64,000 nucleotides of DNA, taken from NCBI GenBank assembly GCA_009829735.1, contig CM020618.1, positions 14,242,568 through 14,306,567 of the forward strand. The letters are read 5' to 3'. The notes beneath the pieces were generated by a model. It ran no database searches. It saw only the letters and a program-made list of their open reading frames with translations, and was not told the DNA's origin. The stretch's first letter is position 1. Each line of letters opens with the position of its first letter. Position numbers and translations under genes: made by a program. Origin of the DNA: Pyropia yezoensis (taxonomy: Eukaryota; Rhodophyta; Bangiophyceae; Bangiales; Bangiaceae). Below, in pieces: positions 32,202-42,027 of this stretch.

Positions 32202-34346
32202 TCAGAACGCCACTGGAGGTGCCTCCTCGACTACCAGTACTTCCCTTGGAGCTTGCTGCTCAGAAGGTGCCGGTGCTCTGGCAGGATACCCCCCAATGGA
32301 TGCCTTGCGTTGCGCTACTGCCTGTCGATACTCCTCCGGGATGAGCGGGCATGAGGACACCCAGTGTTGGGGGTCTCCGCACAGCATACATCTGGAAGTG
32401 CCGGCCGTTCCCGGCGTCCGCGTCGTGGCGGCTCCATTTGTCCGGTTGCCTGCCTCGGGCGCCCGAGTGCCTACCGCTTGGTAGGCCTTGGGTCCCGGTG
32501 CCAAACGGAACATGGACTGCCCCAGCCGGTTGGTCCTACCCGCCATGTGCGGAGGTGCCTCCGTACGCACCGCTCATGGCGGCAAGGGTTGATGGGGGTT
32601 ACCCGTAACCGGGGCATACCCCTTAGTCCGTACATACGGGACGCGACGTCCCGCAACCTCGTTGACCTGGAGCTGGGTCCCAGCCCGGGCGATGTACGCA
32701 CACGTACCTTGCTCATCAATCACCGGCGTCGCCGGTAGCAACAGCTGGCCCTGTTGGTCGACCAGAGGTTCATCCTCACCCGTGGGGGCGTACTCGTTTG
32801 CCACAAGTACTGGTGCGGCCTTACGTACCACCTTCTCTTGCCTCGGTACCGGGATAAGATTGGGCTTGCTCCCCCCATCCTTGGGCTTCGGGGCCAAGTC
32901 GCACTCCGGGTGTAGCACCCGGTACGCGTCCTCCAGGGACTTGCACACGTGCATCAGTCGACTGAAGTTCGTCCGAGCCGTATTGGCTCCCCGTGCGAAT
33001 ATCCGCACGTAGTTGGGTACTCCTGCGAACAGGATGGCCCGTAGCTTTCCTTCTCCGAGGAGCTTCCCCAGGTCGTAGTCGAAGTCTTGGATCCGGCGTC
33101 CGAACATCTTCTCATCCTTACAGGCCTGGGCGGTGGCGGCGCGAAGGGACCGGTAGTGGTCTCCGCACTTGTCCTCACTGAGGTAGCTGCTCAGCAGCTC
33201 CTTCAGAATACCGCAATAATCCATGGGGGTGGCTGCGACCCTCATTCCCAGCATCGGGGATGCCTGGCGGAGGATGTTTCGTACCCGTTCATCAACAAAG
33301 AACGGGAGGATCTCCAGCGCCAGCCCCTCGTTGACGAGTGCCTTGTCCGCGGCTGCCTTGAAGCTAGTCAAGAAGCCGATGACAGCGAACGGACGCCCGC
33401 TCGGGACTCCGAAAATGGGGCCTCCCTTCATAAGGCTCTGCATGGAGCGGATCGCTCGATGCGAGGTATTACGCATCGATTCCGATATGGTAGTGGATCG
33501 GTCCTCCAAACGATAACGTTGAGGTGTCAGTACAGACCGGAAGACTTCGTTGACAATCTCCGTGGCAGCGTCTTGGATATCCAGTCGCTTGGCCAGTTGA
33601 TGAGTAAATCCATCGGACTCCATACGCTTCAGTATGCTCGCAGTAACCTAAGCTGTTATAGCTTGCAGCAGTGACGCTGGAACTCCCGGCGTCGGCGCCT
33701 CGGGAACCCGAGTCGCTTAGCTTCCGTCGTCGATGGGGTACTGCGATACGGTACCGCCCCCCCCCATAGCCGACTCTGTTCCGGCGTAAGTATCCGCCGG
33801 ACCGTGTCCACGGAGTCCGCTCTGGGAGCTCCGAGCGTAGCGCTCCGTGTGACTATGTTCCAGCTCGGCTAACGAGTCGGATCCATCACCCGCCGTATCC
33901 GGGGGTTGTCCGAGGGTAGCAACACCGGGGTCGACCCCGGTGGACTCCGGAAGTAGTCCAGCCGGTTCGAACCGTACCGGTGTGGGAGAACCACGACGGG
34001 GTACCATCGTGTGGCGTGTTGATACCAGCACAGCCATTGCGTCCTCCGTACGCTCTTGACGGGCGTCGAGTCCGGTGATCCGGGCCTCGATGCGAGCCAA
34101 TGATGCCATCAGGGAGTCCCCTGGCGAAGGTGACGGCGGAGTGAGGTCGGCAGAAGACGGTTGAGGCGGTCCGCCGCCCCCGGCCGTCCGAGCCGTACCA
34201 AATGTCGATCCGGCACCGGAGAGCATCGGCATCTCAATGCTGTCGATCAAGTTACCTATCCCGGTTCCCGTGTTCAACTCCGGGGTCGGCGTCGACGCCA
34301 ATCCGTCATTATGAACGTTCCCCGTCTCTTGGATAGACATAGGCAC
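32202..34346 (-). pseudogene. gag: element 2 gag with three nonsense codons
   Basis: One reading frame extends from ATG 34346 to 32202, broken only by TAA (33717-33719), a TAG between it and 33623, and TGA (32574-32576). The N-terminal part is Pro/Ser/Gly-rich. The block 33623-32574 is capsid-like (FAVIGFLTSFKAAADKALV, LSSYLSEDKCGDHYRSLR). The C-terminal block has a CCHC zinc knuckle CMLCGDPQHWVSSC (C-x2-C-x4-H-x4-C). Each stop could come from CAA, CAG or CGA by one C-to-T change, while no frameshift is needed over 2.1 kb. Confidence 0.85.
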
Positions 34347-34549
34347 AATCAGTCAACCGACGTAACGGTCACCACAAAATAAGAGAGCGAGGGGGTAGGT
34401 TAGGGGAGAGTAACAGTAGATCGCAGACAAACGTAACCACTCAACCCATTCAACCAGATCGCAACACCACGAGTGCAAGAAAAGGACAGGATCCCTATCC
34501 GTGTGCCAGGGCCGAAGACGGCGTCTGCACAAGGGTGACGGAAACCCGT

Positions 34550-34566
34550 CCCCTGCTGCTCCACCA
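34550..34566 (-). promoter_or_regulatory. element 2 primer-binding site
   Basis: On the minus strand TGGTGGAGCAGCAGGGG begins one base after the 5' LTR. It is identical to the site of element 1 and fixes the orientation of element 2. Confidence 0.8.
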
Positions 34567-34567
34567 A

Positions 34568-34929
34568 TGTAGCACAATAAGGAACCGCTGCACGTGCACT
34601 CTCAGGGTACACTCACCACGGGGGATCGGCACCAACGTCACCGGGAGGCCAAGGTTGCTGTCCTTGGAGCGCAAGCCACGGGACCAAGATGGGAGCCCAA
34701 ATGGGAGGGGATTGTCGGTCTACCATGGCCGGCGGTGGATTCGCCGCCGGCTCCCTCGATATAAATCCTCGGAGACCCTACTAACTACCCTCCACCCCAA
34801 GATGTAAGTCCCTCTGGTCATACGTAACTTATAGATACCGTGACCAATACGGACTCTCAAATTGAAAGTTGAGGGTTAGAAGTAGTCCTCCTATATTAGG
34901 GCCACAATACGGTCATCCATATTGCTACA
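34568..34929 (-). repeat. element 2 5' LTR
   Basis: 362 bp, plus strand TGTAGCACAATAAGG...ATTGCTACA, with short inverted ends TGTAGCA/TGCTACA. A TATA-like TTTATAT on the minus strand near 34760 could be its promoter. Confidence 0.9.
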
Positions 34930-34965
34930 CCGAGTCGACGCCAAGTCAGGGCCAGGGATGCTACA
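34930..34965 (-). repeat. solo LTR of element 1 family, right part
   Basis: These 36 bases complete the LTR begun at 22920, ending GGGATGCTACA, the complement of the TGTAGCATCCC start of the element 1 LTR. The first five bases are the duplication made by element 2. Confidence 0.85.
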
Positions 34966-35274
34966 CCATCAGCACCACCAGCCGACGGGCCGCCGCCAGC
35001 GCCGCTGCCAGCCCCACCCGTGGACGGACCGCCGCCAGCCTCAGCTGCCGACCGGCCGCCTCCAGTCGCGCCGCCGGCTTCACCTGCCGACACACCGCTG
35101 CCTCCGTCAGCCTGCAGGTCACTGCCACCGCCCGTAGGCTCCGCACCGACCTGGATGGTCGGCCCTACAGCGAGCCCTCCTGGCCTACCCTCACCCGCAG
35201 GTCACTCCAAAGAGCCAGACGAATCCCCTGACGCGCCTTCGTCGCCGACGTCACCCGCAGCACGACAAGCGTAA
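34966..35274 (+). pseudogene. proline-rich repeat gene, right part
   Basis: The Pro/Ala-rich frame cut at 22919 resumes here after the pentamer CCATC (SAPPADGPPPAPLPAPP), then loses strict repetition and ends at a TAA before 35275. Without the insertion the host protein would be open across the junction. Either the gene is knocked out or the two halves are expressed separately; only transcripts could tell. Confidence 0.6.
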
Positions 35275-35341
35275 CAAGAGGTTGGGGCTGCCCGGAGGCG
35301 GCAGCCGACGTGTGACACATGTCGCTGTCAGAATCGGCGCG

Positions 35342-35833
35342 TCACGACCGGTCCAAAGTATCCCCAGGGCTACCCGCAATCCCGCCGCTGCTCACCTTCT
35401 TCAATGTGAAGCAGACCTCGTACGTCCCTCCTTGGGAGGCTCCGTCAGGCGCACAAACCGCCTTGCGGCACGAAGCAACCCAAGAGCCACTCTGCTTCCA
35501 CGACAGGTCCAACAGGAAGGGAAGCTGGGCGTAGACAACTACCCCACCATCCGGCCACATCTCGTTGGGTGAGACCTGCTGCACCAGGCAGCTGGGCTTC
35601 ACCACCGCGGCTCTGTCGTCCTCCTCCATGATCGCGGCGACGACAGCCTCGTGCGCCGGCTTCATTCTCTCCTGCACACGCGGGGACGGCAGTGACCGGG
35701 TCGTCTCCCGCCTCTTGGGCACTCCCGTCGAGCGTCCAGCAGCTCCGCGAGGAGGTGCCGAGCGGCGCTTCTGCGATCCCGTGCTGCCTGTGGCACGCCC
35801 AGCGCGTCCCGTAGGCGGCCGTGCGCGTCCCAT
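35342..35833 (-). CDS. hypothetical protein, weakly supported
   Basis: A 163-codon frame whose C-terminal 100 residues have balanced composition (AVVKPSCLVQQVSPNEMW, GVVVYAQLPFLLDLSW), unlike the Arg/Ala-rich shadow frames on the other strand. It converges on the Pro-rich gene. No family is recognised. It could be one exon or a decayed ORF of another mobile element. Confidence 0.3.
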   Translation of the reverse strand: MGRARPPTGRAGRATGSTGSQKRRSAPPRGAAGRSTGVPKRRETTRSLPSPRVQERMKPAHEAVVAAIMEEDDRAAVVKPSCLVQQVSPNEMWPDGGVVVYAQLPFLLDLSWKQSGSWVASCRKAVCAPDGASQGGTYEVCFTLKKVSSGGIAGSPGDTLDRS

Positions 35834-38800
35834 GCCGCCGATCGGCGCACGAGGCGGGGGCGGTCAAGCGCCCGCTTACGCTGCCGAGTTGCCATCGACC
35901 GTCGATGGCCCGTCGTCCTCGGCGATGCCGCGCAGAAGGCGGTCCCGCGCAGCTGCCAGGAGCTGGGCCGACACGGGACTCGCTCAGGGGAGAGTGCCCT
36001 AGTTTAAATCCATATACGCCACCGCCTGTTGGGAAGCAGCCTCGCCGCTGTTGCGCGCAAGGCGGGGGATGCAGGCGGTCGGCAGTGCCATAGGGCTAGC
36101 ATGTACCTGCTCCCTTACCGCCTGTTCAGCAGCAGCGGCTTCAGATGGCGTGTTGTTGGGGCTCGGCGTGGGTGACACCTGCAAGTAGGAGCGAGTGCAT
36201 AGGCGCAGGTTGTGACACAGCCTGGAACACGACAGGGACTGAGAGTTAAGCATTTTCAGCGCCAAGACCGAGTTGAGCTCGCCTGGCTGCTTCTGAAAGT
36301 GCTTCGATGCCTGTACGCGGCAACAATCGCAGAGCAGACAGCACAGGAATTTGATCCGACGACAGTACAGGTCTAAGTCGAGGTAAACAGAGTGAGTAGG
36401 CCATCATACACTATCCACGTCCGTCGTCAAGAAGAATACCCCCGCTCCTCACGACACTCGCATCAACGGAGGCGGGAAAGGAGCCAGTGTCGTACCGTTA
36501 CTCGGGGCCTGATGTCCAGCGCCGTTGTGCTCACGCGCAGAGTGCCTGCGAGCCATCGAGTAGCGTTGCACACTTTCTTCATCATGAGGGCTGGAGCAAA
36601 TTATCGGACGGGTTCAACCAAGTTGGGAGTGTACTTTGAACAGAGGGGCCGCTCAATGCTGGTTGTGGAGGAGTTCAGTTTGGTAGAGCCCCAGGCCGCA
36701 GCCTGCCTTTCTCGAGTCATCCGCAAGACGTAGGGCTGCGTGGCTACGAGGCAATCTGAGAACTTTGCATCGCACTGACATGCACAGAACAACACGGCAG
36801 TTCAGTGAAATGCATGCATTGCAGTACCGAAGTCCGTTCAGCCGTACTTGGTGCACAATTTTGTACTGCAGATGATTGCAGCAATAGCAAACAGGTGCAG
36901 TGTCGAAATTCGAAGATGCAACGCATCGCGCGTGGTTCCGGTCGCCGACGATGCCTTGCACCTGCTCAGCCAGATGTGCCGAAAGGGCCGCCGTGTCCTC
37001 CTCGTTGTGCACGCGGACGACATTGCGCATGACCATCACCAGGTGCATGAGAAGAAAAAACAGCAAATGGTTGCCGCTGCTGGAAGGCGGCGTCACCTCG
37101 ACACACAGGCGCAGTACAAGGGAAGTAACAGATTCTGGTCCCATTGTGGATGCTACGCGGTCACCGGTAAGGGCAGAAGTCCGAAACGGCAGCAGGATTT
37201 TCACGACGTCACCCGAAAGACTCTATCGCGTGCTCTTCGACCACATCCGCCAAGCCCTCCGTGCACCGATTACAGACCTCTTGCTTGAAAACCCCACGAT
37301 GCCCCCCGAACGCCACGAGGGAGCCAAGCCCCAGCGCCACAGCCCCGGAAGAGGATCCATCGGCCGGAAGGCGGTGCTCCGCCATCGCGGCCTTGCCACA
37401 GCGTGCCCGTGAAGGCAGTCAACCACACACTGCACGGCCGTGCACATGCGTTCACGCGTGCCATTCCTCGGTGCAGAAGGTTTGGCATTGTGCAGTGCTC
37501 CTGCAGCAAGGCTTGGCACAATCTCTGTCTGGCACGACAGGGGCGTGCTGCTGCAGAGCATATTTCCTGCACGGACTGCATTGATCGTGCACGCTGTTGG
37601 GTGCTTGCACAGCCTCGGCAGCATGCCGTACAAATTGGTGTGCAAGACCTCGAGAGAGCGGTTTTTCGCTTCCCAATCTCATAGAACCCCCCGACCGATG
37701 GCCGTTAAGCCCCGTTCGAAGGTAATCCAGACGAACTTTCACGTTTGACCAGGTCTTAGTGGGCTGCACGGGGACTTTTCCTTTACTACCCATGACTGTT
37801 CATGTAGGACCCGAACGTCTCCCAACTGATAGGAGAGATTCTCAATGGCAGCTCAGCGACTGAGGATGCCGAGTGTCCACTCTTATTCAAGAGTTGAATC
37901 GTCACCCGGCCACGTGACACGTCCGACCACCACCGGATCCTGCTAATAGTCTCGTCGTCGTCATGACGCCCCACGCCCCCATCCCCGTCGCGGTCGTCGT
38001 CCCCGTCCTGTGACATCCTCCCCCACCATGAAGCTGCCCTCCACCTCCGTCGCCAGACGGACGCTCTTGCCCCACTCCAGGCCTCTTCGACCATGAGGGC
38101 GTCGTTCCAGTACGGTGACGCTCGCGGTCTTGCGCGTTCGCGTCCTGGACATGTCTCTGACCCCCTACCACCCTGGCTCACGCTCGGCCGCCATGGCGCC
38201 CGCCAAGGCGGCTGTTCGCAGCGGTGGAGGCGGGCAGACGATTCAATGATTCAACTAATGGACGCTGGTGACGCTGCACTGTCCGCCGCCTCTCCGCGGG
38301 GGGTGCTAGTGGAGCCCCCGCCGCCGGCATCGCCTTCCTCGTCGCGGAAGCCCCGGCTCGGGGCTGATGCGACCGCGCTTGTTACTTCCATCGTGCCTGA
38401 AAAGTGCGAAAGGGCGCTCACCGTGAAGCCCCCGCCGCATGTGACGCCGAAAATGGCGCCCAAACTGCCGGCACCGGTGTGCACTGCCGCGCCATGCGGG
38501 AAGGGCGACGCCGCCACCTCATCCCGGCGGCTGTGGGCCCGCAGTTTGGACGGCCGCGAGGGAGGGAAAGGAAGCCGTCGAAAGCCGCCGGCGTCCCTCT
38601 CATGTGTTCTATGGGTGGAGGAGACGGTCTGCTTTCAGGGGGAAAGCCGACGGGGTGCAGCCAGCAGGCCACATCCACGCGCCGGACCGGGCTATCCAGA
38701 ACTGCGGCGATGGCCGCGACGGCCGCCGCCACAGCCGTTTTTTGGTATCGTGGCGCAGAGCCGATTGGCGCCTGGGGCGGTAGCGACGCTAGCAGCTCCA

Positions 38801-39822
38801 GTCCCCGTGGGAGGGGTGGCGGTGGCTGCTCTTCCGGTTGCTGTGGCACGCCACCACCACGCATGAGGCTACCAACTGTGGGGGGCGCCGAGGTCGCGGG
38901 CGTATGTGGGGGGGGCTTGGCCACCTAGCCAAGAACGACGTGGCGGCCTGAGGCGACCTTGCTCGGGCTGGTTTTGTGCGCTGTGGGATTGCCTCCCGTC
39001 CACCTTGCGCATGTGTTCTTCACTATGGACGAAACGGCAGACACATTGCGCGACGCCGTCGCGGACAACGCGGCTAGCGGCCGGGAACAATGCTGCTACG
39101 GCATGGGGACAACACGTGCAAGGGCCAAGGTGGCCGCTTACCCAGTGCGCAGTGCGGCGGAGCTTTGAGTCCGCTCGTTGGGCGGTTCTGATGGCTGCCC
39201 GGCGAGCACCGCAAGAGTCAGCTGCGTGGCGCCATAGTCGCCATCCTTGGCCGTTCGTTGGCGGTTGCTTTTTTGGATGCAGTCGTCTCTGTCACGGTGC
39301 GCGAGCTGGCTGTCGTCTTGGGCTGCTAGGAAGCTCCCGCCGTAGATTGACAAATCCCACACGTATTTGTTCCCGATCGATAGCAGTGTAGTGTTTCTAT
39401 CGTTGTACCGCTCTCTGTGTATGCTTGCCGTAAAGCGCTTGGGTGGGATTGTATGTGCTGCCTGTGTTTTCATTGAGCAGGGCACCCCAAAAAGAGGAAC
39501 TCTTGTATTGTACCTTCGAAGCAGCCGGGCATGCGTGAAGATAGTCGACTCGTATGTTGGACGTGTTCCGGCAACCATGCCGGACTCGAGAATTTGCTTC
39601 GGACCGGCTTCTATCTCTCAAACGCTCCTGTAGCGCGCGACCTAATAACACAGGTGCTGCACCTGGCGTATGTGCTCGTCAGAGCGACAAGAGACAGTGT
39701 ACTTCAATGCAAGAACGAGGCATTGATGTCTTTATCATTCTTGAACAAACACATACTGTGGCAGTATTGACCCCCAGGTAGGGGGGAAACACGTGCCATG
39801 CAAGGGGCGGCAGGCCACTAGC
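35834..39822. other. region without a confidently supported gene
   Basis: Many short overlapping frames. The minus frame 36653-37204 (183 codons) has a protein-like stretch (HLVMVMRNVVRVHNEED, SAHLAEQVQGIVGDRNH), with further sensible sequence upstream in broken frames to about 37290, so a decayed gene is possible. Between 38093 and 38930 long frames overlap on both strands and I cannot choose one. No transposon ends are visible. Confidence 0.35.
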
Positions 39823-40224
39823 CTGACCCGTTCCTCCCCCTGCATTTGGATCCGTAATCCCTAAGTAAGGGATAGTTAGCTTAGTAGTGAATCCAACGTG
39901 GATTTGAGGGTTTTCTGCATTTATCGTCTTGAATTTTCGTGTGGCCCGGTGGGCAGGTGCTGGGGTGGGAGATTCTGAGTGGCGAGATTCTGAGGGGACC
40001 CTGGGGGGATAAGGGGAGGGACAGCGGGGCTTGGCCTCGCTTCCCCATCCCGACCAAGATACTGATGGCCCACACTCCATCTTCTTGTTTGTCAGTGGGG
40101 GGATTGCCCCACAACAGGGACAGTGTGTGTGCGACTTGCACTTCTTCCGGTTCCCCCGACACGGGAGGCAGCCCTTGCGCACCGCCCCAACTTGGGTGTC
40201 GCGTGTGCGAGTGGTTTTTGGCAC
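39823..40224 (-). repeat. 402-bp intron-like repeat, copy 2
   Basis: Same length and orientation-specific borders as 8540-8941: on the minus strand GTGCCAAAAACCACTCGCAC at the start and GGAACGGGTCAG at the end, so again GT...AG. Similarity to copy 1 runs over the full length and stops at these borders. It lies 163 bp beyond the stop of the H3-like gene on the same strand, so it may be an intron in its 3' region, or an insertion unrelated to splicing. Confidence 0.7.
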
Positions 40225-40387
40225 ACACACCAATGGGATGCACGGCTGCCCATCCCAGTCGGCCAAAGAGAAGCACAAACAAGGATCCCTCGCAGTCCCC
40301 TCTCCCCACAACTCGCCATCGGACCACTCGCGGCACGCCGAGTACCAAAGCGTTTACGGCGAGTCGTCTCGCGCCATGGAAGGCGTG

Positions 40388-40808
40388 TCACCAGCGGGCT
40401 TTCCCGCGGATGCGACGCGCCAAGCACATGACCTTGAGGATGATGGTGACTCGGCCAGCGTGGATGGCACACAGGTTGGTCTCTTCAGTGACCGGTCAGG
40501 TAAGCCTCGCTGGCCTGCTGCAGTGCACCGACAGCAGACGACTGGAAGCGAATGCCCGGCACAATGTCGATCGCCGTCTCCTTGATGAGCCGCTGAAATG
40601 GGAGCTCGCGGATGAGGACGTCAGTCGAGCGCTGAATCTTTTGAATCCCGCGCAGGGCCTGTGTCCCCGGGCGATAGCGCCGCGGCGGCTTGGGAGCAGA
40701 AGCGGCCGCGGGCCCGCCCTTGGAATCCGCCTTACACGACTTGGTCGCCGTCGCCTTAGGAGGCTGCGCGTTGCAGTACTGGCGGGCCGTCATCTTTTTG
40801 CGAGGCAT
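40388..40808 (-). pseudogene. histone H3-like gene, frame-broken
   Basis: From ATG at 40808 ([12 protein letters not shown]...) the sequence follows histone H3: [51 protein letters not shown], then after a two-base deficit at about 40489 in the next frame [17 protein letters not shown] and [10 protein letters not shown] to the stop at 40388. A canonical H3 has Leu-Phe-Glu at the break; here only four bases stand where six are expected. The tail is strongly changed: K9-S10 become Q-Y, the K27 context is lost, and three residues are added before the core. The core domain is well kept. It is either a decaying H3 copy or a divergent variant with a base error in the assembly. Confidence 0.88.
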
Positions 40809-42027
40809 TCTTGGTTGCCCGGTGAGCTCCGGGGAGCGGCAGAGGCACGACATGCAGCGCCACGAGTCGAGCATTCCAGAAACAGGGAGGGTGAGAGGTG
40901 AGGAGGGCGGCGGCGGTGGCGACGGCGGTGGCGGTGGCGGTGACGTCGATTGCGGTGGCAGTGTCGTCGATGGCGTTGGTGCTTGATGTAGGCGTCGGCT
41001 GACCGTCCGGCAGGATGGGCGTAGGGATGGCTGACATGGCTGCATTCAGTCACCCTCCCCCCATCTTCCCTCCACATCGCCACTCTCATGAGCCCGCCCG
41101 ACAAGCAGCTGCTGCAGGTCGGCAGCACGGACGAGCCCGCGACCGCCGCGTGCCCTTCACGTCAGCTTCCAATAATTAGAGCATCGTGCGGGTGGGTGCC
41201 GGCATGGTATCACTGCAGCTGCAGGGCTGCCTGACAATGCGGGGTCAATGGGTACAGATGAACTACCACTGTTGAACTCGTTCGAAAAGCTGAGAAGGCC
41301 CGGGCACTCTCCTTCAAAAGTGCCCCTTAGAGCTAAAGATTGGACAGCGCTGGCGACTCTAGCCAGACCCCCACATTTTTACACCAAATCGCCCCGCGAC
41401 GGCCACTATTGACACCCCAATCGAGGGGAGTATCTGCCAATACAAACAAAAACCCCGGAGATGGCTCTTCGAAGCGCCGACGTCACCCTCCGTTGCATGC
41501 CTGTACCCTCGTGCAAAGCGGATTGCCTGAGGACCTCTGCCGACCCCACACTTTGGACGTGATCGCGGGGCAGCGTTCATGGCCACACAGTCCCGGCTGT
41601 GTTGCCACAGAGCTTCCAACACTGCCGTGATCCCTCTCCTTCGTCGCCACCTCTGCCTGAGGCCCCCTCGCGGTTGTGTCTAGGCATCTGCACCCCCGCC
41701 ACCACGGTATCAATGCATGTGACACGCAAGCTGCCACCCTCTGCCGTAGTGCTTTTGCACACTACCGGCACACCAGCACGTCTGTTCAGCTCTCTGCAGG
41801 CGGCCTGTCCCAGGAATTCTCGCGCTCGACTCTCAGCCTTGCCAGCGCCGGCGATCGAGCTGTCTGCAGAAAGATTACGCCATTCTCCCCCACGAATTTT
41901 TGCAGCGGCTGCTGACCATCGCCTTCCCGAGCAGATCTCCCTTACACTGGGCTGCGGGACCTGAACCTTCACGCTGCGCCGTAAACTGGCGGAGCCGGTA
42001 GATTCCGATGAGGCTGTTGAAGAGGGC
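40809..42027. other. intergenic, no supported gene
   Basis: Contains GGC/GGT trinucleotide-like repeats at 40905-40970 and no recognisable product on either strand. Confidence 0.4.

Larger units (their letters stand above)
23462..34929 (-). mobile_element. element 2: decayed Ty3/gypsy chromovirus, nested
   Basis: An 11,468-bp element on the minus strand inside the solo LTR. Its two 362-bp LTRs differ at about 25 positions by eye (roughly 93% identical), so it is older than element 1. Flanking pentamers CCAGG (23457-23461) and CCGAG (34930-34934) each differ by one base from CCGGG at this point of the element 1 LTR, as expected for an aged duplication. Order on the minus strand: 5' LTR, primer-binding site, gag, protease, reverse transcriptase, RNase H, integrase, chromodomain-like C terminus, then an antisense ORF (plus strand) and the 3' LTR. 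Stops and frameshifts in gag, pol and the antisense ORF mean it cannot move by itself. Confidence 0.93.
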
